From a virus, in the IMG/VR virus record IMGVR_UViG_3300010885_003666, positions 1 to 30,613 of that record: a DNA stretch of 30,613 nt, one strand, 5' to 3'. Of the stretch, positions 18,201-24,193 are shown piece after piece. Position 1 is the stretch's first letter. Every line of letters begins with the position of its first letter. The notes under the pieces are model-generated. The model worked only from the letters and a program-made list of their open reading frames with translations, did not search any database and had not been told where the DNA came from. Made by a program: the position numbers and the translations under genes.

Positions 18201-18279
18201 TATTTACAATTTCATTGTAAATACCTTCTGCAACAGACTTATGCAGAACAGTTTTGATCAGGGAAGATTGAGTCGCCAT
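15259..18279 (-). CDS. 8: Baseplate wedge protein, enlarged gp8-like (1006 aa)
   Basis: The N-terminus (KSVAEGIYNEIVNRNSRYYY, then LAWEDEFTPPLPIDS) parallels the gp8 start with its 'W..e..pP.P.ds' segment. The middle 'VYKCLDNNNASPSTYKPIGT' and 'FPDGYMWKFMFNVPVALRNK' at about 255-310 match the gp8 'YRCLD...GDGYVWEYLFEIP' region. 'GGHGKNALTNLYARTLMFYS' near 840 matches the gp8 C-terminal part. T4 gp8 has 334 residues and this protein has 1006. The extra length is made of inserted beta modules: three W...Y modules (Trp at 129, 390 and 612) and several 'GxGY...P.v.i' units. gp8 links wedge proteins in the T4 baseplate. Orthology is well supported, but the function of the inserts is inferred. Confidence 0.8.
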   Translation of the reverse strand: MATQSSLIKTVLHKSVAEGIYNEIVNRNSRYYYFLGKTLAWEDEFTPPLPIDSFDYEQNTRNEIITLKEIKPTDVSYVVERYDWVSGTVYDSYDDEYSKEVQGINLTSGGLGYGLAPTVYIGSIGSVTWTASTAVLAGAFLKISNRYYIVTTAGTTGSTAPVHVNGSTVANGSSSLKHVVVSDGGGTGAAATASILDGQVIDIEVTSRGTGYTAIPSVHIAAVSNAGISAAGTAVVNIAPSGAQKLEDSVFYVMTDEFNVYKCLDNNNASPSTYKPIGTTVDPITFPDGYMWKFMFNVPVALRNKFLTDDYIPIVTALRNQFYSNGNIQTVRIAQAGTGYTAGSILVQGDGYLESDPFYLNNYSLAAGGTSYQSNAEVIVEAPFPNSSAWLASTLLLNGQRIQHRNNIYEVTVSGTTGGSGPVHKTGEASNGTAGLKYLGTTATGDVTVASGVITAVKMYAMVREIEISSFGSGYRSVPPITISAPFYTSASSVNTSTEVITLSDLHPLQTGDAIVYTEGTAAIGGLSTGQTYYIIRNSQNTIKLATSYSNAVAGTAINLTSAGTGTQTFTYNAGRATAVAVMQGGRLSKIVHTDAGYGYMSAPTVTFGTQWTASTALTLNQQVFFSNRLYTVTAAGTTGSTAPVHITGSATDGTATLLYAGEKITATASLKYGSGYSLANPGVTIGSLTGSGASITFQGIKSEAKLVPFFENGQLSSVIVDDGGVGYSYATLTVTGDGTSAQISADLSPGDINTLQANIELLTVDARLMAIEVISGGYGYASATVTIVGDGTGATATAVIVNGVITKITMTNYGSGYRYATATITGNGYGARVRPIISPYGGHGKNALTNLYARTLMFYSNISADKNQGFDVNNDYRQAGILKNPRQYNNTYALTNILASGCWAIGGTISTTFFPADSIITVASTTKRFRIVSNTGVAILAQSLDNYVPAIGTTFVGTGGNTFTASAVTPPTGDKYSGDLLFIDNKSGFTPTADQSVTLRTIIRF
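16294..16446 (-). repeat. W...Y module, third copy in gp8-like protein
   Basis: This encodes about 50 residues starting at Trp612, 'WTASTALTLNQQVFFSNRLY' then 'GTTGSTAPVH'. It closely matches the copy at 17740-17895, including a nearly identical DNA stretch around 'gaaccagtagttcctgca', which suggests recent duplication or recombination. Confidence 0.75.
16965..17112 (-). repeat. W...Y module, second copy in gp8-like protein
   Basis: This is a divergent copy starting at Trp390, 'WLASTLLLNGQRIQHRNNIY' followed by 'SGTTGGSGPVHKTG'. The Trp, Tyr, GTTG and PVH positions are kept while the DNA has diverged. Confidence 0.7.
17740..17895 (-). repeat. W...Y module, first copy in gp8-like protein
   Basis: This encodes 'WTASTAVLAGAFLKISNRYY' starting at Trp129, then 'GTTGSTAPVHVNG'. 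It is the closest relative of the third copy at both protein and DNA level. Confidence 0.75.
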
Positions 18280-18293
18280 TTATATGCTTCTAA

Positions 18294-18737
18294 TTAACTT
18301 ACAGTGATAACCCAAGTGATAGCAATAGAATCACCTGAGGCTTTGTTAACAACAGGGAATGTTGTTCTGCACAACATAGTACCACTGGAAGAAGCATTTA
18401 AAATAGCAGCTTCAGTAATAGCACCAGTTCCTGTACCTGCTGGGAAAGTAGCGGTTGCTGTTACCGTATTTGTGCTAGCAGAGAAAGAAGAAACTCCAAC
18501 ACGTCCAGCTTCTGTTCCAAGAGTAGTATCACCAGCAGCAGGTGAACCTGTACCAGTACCAATAGCCATGTGACTCATTATAGTAGCAGAGTTACTAGCC
18601 ATGCGAGATGCAATGTAGTTTTTACCCACAGTAACAACTAAGTTAGGTACATCAAACTTCTGTTTAACATTGCCTTGATAGTCTTTGACTGTTACTGTTA
18701 GTGCACCTTTTGCATTAAGTGTTTCATTTAAATCCAT
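18294..18737 (-). CDS. Small tail structural protein (147 aa)
   Basis: The protein starts MDLNETLNAKGALTVTVKDY, then 'VPNLVVTVGKNYIASRMA', 'MSHMAIGTGTGSPAAGDTTL' and 'EAGRVGVSSFSASTNTVTAT'. It ends with strands of TFPVVNKASGDSIAITWVIT. This pattern (N-terminal strand, 'VVTVGKNYIA', 'HMAIGTG', 'ITEAAILNA') is widespread in phage tail regions as a small virion protein, but no biochemical role is known to me. It lies between the gp7-position gene and the gp8-like gene, so it may decorate the wedge. AAGGAG is a strong ribosome binding site, and a candidate late promoter lies in the preceding gap. Confidence 0.75.
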   Translation of the reverse strand: MDLNETLNAKGALTVTVKDYQGNVKQKFDVPNLVVTVGKNYIASRMASNSATIMSHMAIGTGTGSPAAGDTTLGTEAGRVGVSSFSASTNTVTATATFPAGTGTGAITEAAILNASSSGTMLCRTTFPVVNKASGDSIAITWVITVS

Positions 18738-18771
18738 ATATTTCTCCTTGATTTGGCGTTGTCTGAATTAT

Positions 18772-18779
18772 TATTTATC
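18772..18779 (-). promoter_or_regulatory. Candidate late promoter core GATAAATA
   Basis: GATAAATA on the minus strand overlaps the stop of the 756-aa gene and lies 35 bp before the ATG at 18737. It fits NATAAATA in one of the few intergenic gaps. The strong AAGGAG site follows at good spacing for a short leader. Confidence 0.5.
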
Positions 18780-21048
18780 ACACCAACGAAACTGTGATAG
18801 TAGGTGTGCGTTCAACATAATCGGAATCAAAGTACTCTAGATTTTCATTACCTAAACCAAAGTACTCGGTATATGTTGTAAAGTCAAGTGCTTGTTGAAC
18901 GTCTGCGATAGATTTCACCATCGCTATTGACAGTGATTCTTGTATAGAAATATTCTCTAGTAGTTCCTTACTATTATTTATGTTGATGGAATCAGTGAAG
19001 CTGATAGAGTCTTCGTATTTATTCCATGCAGTTACATCATAAATTGGTATTGTAAAGTTTTGAGTAGCCCCACTAAAAGAATCTATGTGTGTCCAGAAAA
19101 GATTTCCTGTATTAGATGCTACTACACTTTCTAGGAAATTACCCTTAGTTATAAGTTTAGTCTGTGTATCAGGTACAGTTACGCTGGTAGATTCTGTATT
19201 TCCATCATAATCTAACTGAGAACCAAGACCTTTGCTAACATCCTTAATCGAAGAGTCATCAGTTTGCACTTGATCTTGTTCGAATAGTGAGAATATCTTC
19301 ATCAAGAATTCTAAAGATGAACTTATATCAAAGTCATTTCTGATATCATACTCTCCAAACAATGCCATACCAGAAGGGTGAATCAAAGTCTTGACGGCAG
19401 ACTTATATGTTTCTAGCTTCTCATTGATCTTTAAAACGTATGAAAACGCTTGATAGTATTTACTATCTTGAATAAAAATAGCATCATCTAAGAAACCATC
19501 ATTATTTTGATAGTATCCTGGATATTTGGTTAATGGACCGAGATCAATCTTAACAATACACACTGTATCTGGGTCAGTGTTTTCTTGTGTAGTTTGAACA
19601 TAGAATTGACGAACAATTTCACCAGAATAAGAACCATCAATAGCAGGACCAAATACTCTTGTATATTCTAAAGTGGCAGTTCCATTGCTTGCAGTGCCAG
19701 ATAGATGAGATGGTGGTGTAGAAGAAGTTGTACCAGCGACAGTTACTGTATAGAGTCTATCATTATAGAAGTATGTTTGCCCAACTGTAACTGGCAGTAA
19801 AGGTAACCACAAATCACCAACGTCTACTGAATAATCTGAAAGGTTAATATAACCTTGCTCATCAATAGTATTAAGTGTTTCTGAAATAGAATAGTTATAT
19901 CTAGTGCCTACAATGGCAGTTGCAGTTGCGCCAGAACCACCACCTCCAGAAATACTAACTGTTGGAACGCTAGTATAACCAGTACCACCATTACTAATAT
20001 TAATCTTAGTAATAACCCCAGCAGTTCGCTCAACAGAAAGAACTGTAGCACGTGTGGTATATCCACCATCATTAAATTGTACAGTGGGAGTGCTGGTGTA
20101 ACCAGTACCGCCATTAGTGATAGTTACACCAGTAACTGCATTTTGATAAGTGCTAATATTTAAAGAAGATAAAGGTGCGGTATTAGTAGATGTTGAGTCG
20201 TTAATAGAAACTAAACTTGTTGTGAAATCTGTGTCATAACCAACACCATACTTAACAAATTCAGCAGAAACAATACCACCATTGATATCAACAGTTTTAA
20301 CCTTTAAAACAGAACCAGTGCCATTACCATTCCTAATATTAAAAAGCTGTCCAGGTCTGAAGTTTTCACCAGCCTGTAGAATAGAAATTTTAGAAGTTGT
20401 TGAAACGATTGTGGCATCAAAAATACCTTCGTAACGAATTCTATCATTTATATTAATATCACCAAAGAATCTACGATCAATATAAAACTCATATGTATCT
20501 GGTGAAATTTGAACATAACGATCTATTTCAATCTCAACGTCTTGTCTACGATCAACAAGAACTCGAATAATTTTATTCGGTGTTACGACATCAATTAAAC
20601 GTCCAACAACATCATCTGGATTACCTACGTTAACTCTGGCGAAAATTGAAACGTCTTGAATCCATTTACCATCAGAAGCACGAAGAACCTGAGTTCCAGG
20701 ATATTGAACAGATACATTTTTATTGAACAATAAACGAAACAAAAATTTATAAGATAATTCAGAACCTTTAGATAAATGGTGGTCTTTAATTCTTGATAAA
20801 TTAAATCTTTCTCTATCTTGCCCAAATGCATAAATTGGGGAATTTGGAGCAACTTCATCTTTAAAGAATTCGATAAAACTATCAAGGGTTTTATCGATAT
20901 CTCTAATTGTAAATAAATCTGCTTGAGTAGTTTCTAGGTATTCATAATATGCTTGTAAAAAAGCAACGAATGTAGGATAATCCTCCCTGATAAATTCAGG
21001 GAGTTGACTAGCTACTAAACTAGAGATCTTTGGTTTTGTGATAGCCAT
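18778..21048 (-). CDS. Baseplate wedge/tail protein in T4 gp7 position (756 aa)
   Basis: Residues 1-40 (SSLVASQLPEFIREDYPTFV, then AFLQAYYEYLETT) are a helical N-terminus found in large structural proteins of aquatic T4-like phages. It is followed by 'KGSELSYKFLFRLLFNKNVS' and beta segments. Two 'GGTGYTSxPTVxxxxGG' units lie at about 303-380, and a W...Y module starts at Trp414 (WLPLLPVTVGQTYFYNDRLY). The C-terminus 'YFDSDYVERTPTITVSLV' is a recurrent ending in this family. It sits directly after gp6 (TAATG overlap), as gp7 does in T4, but I see no clear residue match to T4 gp7, so the equivalence rests on gene order. Confidence 0.7.
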   Translation of the reverse strand: MAITKPKISSLVASQLPEFIREDYPTFVAFLQAYYEYLETTQADLFTIRDIDKTLDSFIEFFKDEVAPNSPIYAFGQDRERFNLSRIKDHHLSKGSELSYKFLFRLLFNKNVSVQYPGTQVLRASDGKWIQDVSIFARVNVGNPDDVVGRLIDVVTPNKIIRVLVDRRQDVEIEIDRYVQISPDTYEFYIDRRFFGDININDRIRYEGIFDATIVSTTSKISILQAGENFRPGQLFNIRNGNGTGSVLKVKTVDINGGIVSAEFVKYGVGYDTDFTTSLVSINDSTSTNTAPLSSLNISTYQNAVTGVTITNGGTGYTSTPTVQFNDGGYTTRATVLSVERTAGVITKINISNGGTGYTSVPTVSISGGGGSGATATAIVGTRYNYSISETLNTIDEQGYINLSDYSVDVGDLWLPLLPVTVGQTYFYNDRLYTVTVAGTTSSTPPSHLSGTASNGTATLEYTRVFGPAIDGSYSGEIVRQFYVQTTQENTDPDTVCIVKIDLGPLTKYPGYYQNNDGFLDDAIFIQDSKYYQAFSYVLKINEKLETYKSAVKTLIHPSGMALFGEYDIRNDFDISSSLEFLMKIFSLFEQDQVQTDDSSIKDVSKGLGSQLDYDGNTESTSVTVPDTQTKLITKGNFLESVVASNTGNLFWTHIDSFSGATQNFTIPIYDVTAWNKYEDSISFTDSININNSKELLENISIQESLSIAMVKSIADVQQALDFTTYTEYFGLGNENLEYFDSDYVERTPTITVSLV
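19660..19809 (-). repeat. W...Y module in the gp7-position protein
   Basis: This segment of about 50 residues starts at Trp414 with 'VGQTYFYNDRLYTVTVAGTT' and 'SSTPPSHLSGTASNGTATLE'. It matches the modules in the gp8-like protein, so a domain is shared between neighbouring wedge genes. Confidence 0.7.
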
Positions 21049-22880
21049 TATGAGCGACTTGTAGTGAATGCGTAGTTCTTACCTGCACGTAGATCACCAT
21101 TGATTGTTTCATCGGCAATAGCAGTAATTGTTAAATGGTCACGTGCAATTTCAGCAATTTGATCATAAGCTGATACCACATCATATGATGATGGACGAAT
21201 TGAAATTTCAAAATCAATATCAGCAATGGCAGTAATATGTAAATTGCTGATATTGATTAAGCCAGCTGCGTAATCAACAGTGCCAATTTGTGGGTTTACA
21301 ATAATTTTATCAGCAGATGAGCCAATATAATATAAACGAATATAACCAGCACCATCATCATCTAGGTAGTGAATAGTATCGCTACCGTAAATAAAGAATC
21401 CAGTAGAGTAAATATTATTTTGAGCTAAACCAGTTGTGTAAATTGGATTGATAATATCAATAATGTATTGTGCACTTACGTTATAACGTGGAGCCACTTT
21501 ACGACGAATCAATACTGTCGTATTATTATTGATGATACCCTTTTCACAAGTATCAATCAATCGACTTAATTTAGAGTGACGGAATATGCCGTCAAATCTT
21601 TGCAGGTCGTCATCGTCATATTTAATTACAGCATTGTTTACAATTGTCTGAATCTCTTTGGCACTACGAGTAGTTTCACGTGGGTTGTAATATACAGTAA
21701 TGTTTAAAGCAATATTTAAATAATCTGGATCGATAATTTCTGGAGTTACAGAAACCACATTTTTGTTAGCAAGAATAGTATTTACAATATCAGATTTTTG
21801 CTGTGTTGTTAGTTTTGTTGCACTTTTAGGTTTAACACAAATAAATGTTTTACCATAAACAGGAGGATTATTATCCTCACCACCCCACACACCAACTGAT
21901 TTTGCCTCAGCAAAATTAGCATAGATAAGTGCTTTGTAATCTTCTGTAGTAACTGCACGATTTTGAGCAGCATAAATTTTTGGAGCATTAAAACGAATAG
22001 AATCGATACCTTCTGGACCAGAACCACCCGAAGCAATACTGGTAATTACTACGGAAACTACAGAACCTGAATATGGTGGGTCACCAGCAAAAGTAAAAGA
22101 ACGTGCGCCATTGGCTGCATCCAAATTTGAAACAATATAATTAACTTCAACTACGTTACCATTAGTTAATGCAGCACTAAGAACCCCATCACCAAAAACT
22201 AATTCGTATAAACCATCATCTATTTCTTTAATAAAATATGCTCTAATTGTTGGATCAAGACCCACCAATGAAGATGCATTAGTGAATGTTTTAAAATCTG
22301 AACTTGTTGAATTTTCTTGAACACGTACGGAAACTGTATCTAAATCTACATTAGCATTCGGAATAATGTATCTTGTTCCAGTAGATACATTAAATCTAAA
22401 TGATAGTTGTGTTCCTTCAATTAATGTTACACCTGTTGCAGTATAAACATTAGATGCTCCAGAAATACTTATAGCTTCTTTGTTGTAAAAATTATATGGT
22501 TGTCCATTAACAACTGTATTGAATGGACTATATTGTGGAATAGATACTAAACTTGGACCAGTTGAGGCTGAGGTGATTGTTAAATTAGCAACTGCCTCTG
22601 CACATTTGGCGGATCGTGGAGTATATCCAAGAGTTTTAGCAAGTGAAACTACGCTATTTCTTTTAATAGCAGAATCAAGAAACATCTCATTAACCGCTAA
22701 GTTATTATACAAAGCATTGTAATGAGTATTGTAAGCCAGAATATCTAAAATTACAGAAAGACCAGAACCTTCAAAGTCATAGTCTTGAAACTCTGTTTGT
22801 GCCTGTAAGAATGTTTTTAAGTTAGCTTTGATAGCATCAAAGTCTAATTCTGTTACGTTGATTTTCTTATTGTTAGCCAT
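21048..22880 (-). CDS. 6: Baseplate wedge protein gp6
   Basis: The N-terminus (INVTELDFDAIKANLKTFLQ, then FEGSGLSVILDILAYNTHYN and ALYNNLAVNEMFLDSAIKRN) is the characteristic start of T4 gp6 and the BaseplateJ superfamily. The central part has 'LVFGDGVLSAALTNGNVVEV' and 'RAVTTEDYKALIYANFAEAK'. The latter is the helical segment that in gp6 forms wedge contacts. The length of 610 residues is close to T4 gp6 (660). gp6 dimers make the inner baseplate ring. It follows gp25 with no gap (TAAATG), which matches the order in many contractile systems. Confidence 0.93.
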   Translation of the reverse strand: MANNKKINVTELDFDAIKANLKTFLQAQTEFQDYDFEGSGLSVILDILAYNTHYNALYNNLAVNEMFLDSAIKRNSVVSLAKTLGYTPRSAKCAEAVANLTITSASTGPSLVSIPQYSPFNTVVNGQPYNFYNKEAISISGASNVYTATGVTLIEGTQLSFRFNVSTGTRYIIPNANVDLDTVSVRVQENSTSSDFKTFTNASSLVGLDPTIRAYFIKEIDDGLYELVFGDGVLSAALTNGNVVEVNYIVSNLDAANGARSFTFAGDPPYSGSVVSVVITSIASGGSGPEGIDSIRFNAPKIYAAQNRAVTTEDYKALIYANFAEAKSVGVWGGEDNNPPVYGKTFICVKPKSATKLTTQQKSDIVNTILANKNVVSVTPEIIDPDYLNIALNITVYYNPRETTRSAKEIQTIVNNAVIKYDDDDLQRFDGIFRHSKLSRLIDTCEKGIINNNTTVLIRRKVAPRYNVSAQYIIDIINPIYTTGLAQNNIYSTGFFIYGSDTIHYLDDDGAGYIRLYYIGSSADKIIVNPQIGTVDYAAGLINISNLHITAIADIDFEISIRPSSYDVVSAYDQIAEIARDHLTITAIADETINGDLRAGKNYAFTTSRS

Positions 22881-23273
22881 TTATCGTGTTCTTTCCAGTA
22901 CCAAATCCACACTTAATGGTCGTTCGGTATTAATTATTTTAAAATCTATTTTTACGGAAACCGCATTATCATCTGGATTATATGAAACAGCAACTTCAGT
23001 CACTGTAACTCTCGGTTCAAAACTTTGAATCATATCAAAAATAGCACGTCGAATAGAAGCTGATGTTAATGGAGACTGTGGTTCGAACAACATCGCACGA
23101 ATAGGAGAACCGATTTCACTATGAAATGGTCTCTCATAGTTAGATGTTAAAATTAGGTTTTTAAGTGCAGTCTTTACTGCATTCTCATCATATCTACGTG
23201 TTATGTCCTTCGTCACTGGGTGAGCAGTAAAGTTCAAGTCGATATCTGAGAAGATTCTTGTATTTCGTGTCAT
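22881..23273 (-). CDS. 25: Baseplate wedge protein gp25
   Basis: This is a 130-residue protein (T4 gp25 has 132) with the family core 'AVKTALKNLILTSNYERPFH' and 'EIGSPIRAMLFEPQSPLTSA'. It then has 'RRAIFDMIQSFEPRVTVTEV' and the final strands 'DNAVSVKIDFKIINTERPLS'. The ERPF...G..IR..LFE motif is diagnostic of gp25/GpW-type baseplate proteins, which lock gp6 and gp53 in the wedge and contact the sheath. The candidate late core CATAAATA lies only 5 bp upstream of the ATG, and no strong ribosome binding site is visible. Confidence 0.95.
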   Translation of the reverse strand: MTRNTRIFSDIDLNFTAHPVTKDITRRYDENAVKTALKNLILTSNYERPFHSEIGSPIRAMLFEPQSPLTSASIRRAIFDMIQSFEPRVTVTEVAVSYNPDDNAVSVKIDFKIINTERPLSVDLVLERTR

Positions 23274-23278
23274 CTTAT

Positions 23279-23286
23279 TATTTATG
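23279..23286 (-). promoter_or_regulatory. Candidate late promoter core CATAAATA
   Basis: The octamer fits NATAAATA in the 15-bp gap before gp25. It lies so near the start codon that a transcript would be almost leaderless. Chance is a real alternative. Confidence 0.3.
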
Positions 23287-23288
23287 CC

Positions 23289-23597
23289 TTATGCTGCAAA
23301 AACATTCTGAGATCCTTGAGTTAATGTGTTATCTCCAGCAGAATCTCCAATTCTAGCAACTGGTTGCCCACCAATAAAAACTTTACCAGATCCACTAGAA
23401 ACTGATGATACATCTGGGGTACATCCTGACTTTGGATGTACTGATATTGCTGAACCGATAACTGCAATAAGAATTCCATTGGCGAAAACGCTACTGCCAT
23501 TAGCACCAGCGATAGAAGTCTTCATTGGCATACGACATTTATAACCAGTTCCGTCTGGAGATAAAACACTATCGCCCTGTCTTGATACTGATGGCAT
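23289..23597 (-). CDS. PAAR-domain spike tip protein
   Basis: This is a 102-residue PAAR protein. It begins MPSVSRQGDSVLSPDGTGYK and contains 'HPKSGCTPDVSSVSSGSGKV', then 'FIGGQPVARIGDSAGDNTLT' with the PAAR-like 'GQPVARIGD' core. PAAR proteins form a sharp cone on the trimeric spike of contractile tails. In T4 the comparable tip is gp5.4. The gene lies two genes after the gp5-like spike, in the hub group, and overlaps the 198-aa gene by TAATG. Cys and His residues near the C-terminal half could bind a metal at the tip, as in other PAAR proteins. Confidence 0.92.
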   Translation of the reverse strand: MPSVSRQGDSVLSPDGTGYKCRMPMKTSIAGANGSSVFANGILIAVIGSAISVHPKSGCTPDVSSVSSGSGKVFIGGQPVARIGDSAGDNTLTQGSQNVFAA

Positions 23598-24193
23598 TAT
23601 TTAAGTCCCTGAGTTTTTAAGTAAAGAATATTATTAATTGCAGTTTGATATCTCCAAACAACCCATTGGTGTAGATCAACTTGTTCGACTGTGTTGTTAA
23701 CAGAAGGAATGAGAGCATTAGGATCTGGTGGGATAGTAACAGTTAATGGATATAAAAATTCAGTTAATACTGGATTTGGTTTCTCATATCTATTTAAAGA
23801 CCAAAATGGAGTAGTAGTATCAAATGGTAAAATTTGACTACTATAATCAGTCAAAGAAAATTCATAGTACTGATCTTGAAAAACATTAGTTACTGGTCCT
23901 TCAAGTTTCATCGTATAACCATTTATTTTAGTATAAGTTAATCCATGATTAGCCCAAACAAAAGATGTAGTATGATTAACTGCATTCTGATAAGTAAACT
24001 CACCAGTCATGGGGTCAGTATATTTACCCTGAATCGTTATGGTAGTGGTAAAGTAAGTATACTCATATACAGACTTGATATAATTACTTGGAACTCCACC
24101 TGTACCTTCCACTGGATCTACCATTTGATCTAAAGGATCTCCTGGGATCGTTTCGAACCCACTCTCAGCTGAGTATGTAAATTTAATAGCCAT
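23597..24193 (-). CDS. Unknown hub-region protein (198 aa)
   Basis: I do not recognise a family. The protein starts MAIKFTYSAESGFETIPGDP and is rich in Tyr, Thr and Phe with many beta strands: 'YEYTYFTTTITIQGKYTDPM', 'FQDQYYEFSLTDYSSQILPF'. The end is helical, 'HQWVVWRYQTAINNILYLKT'. It is placed between the spike gene and the PAAR tip gene with 1-bp overlaps on both sides. A role in the hub or spike, for example spike-tip adaptor or hub-wedge connector, is inferred from this position. There is no enzyme motif. Confidence 0.75.
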   Translation of the reverse strand: MAIKFTYSAESGFETIPGDPLDQMVDPVEGTGGVPSNYIKSVYEYTYFTTTITIQGKYTDPMTGEFTYQNAVNHTTSFVWANHGLTYTKINGYTMKLEGPVTNVFQDQYYEFSLTDYSSQILPFDTTTPFWSLNRYEKPNPVLTEFLYPLTVTIPPDPNALIPSVNNTVEQVDLHQWVVWRYQTAINNILYLKTQGLK

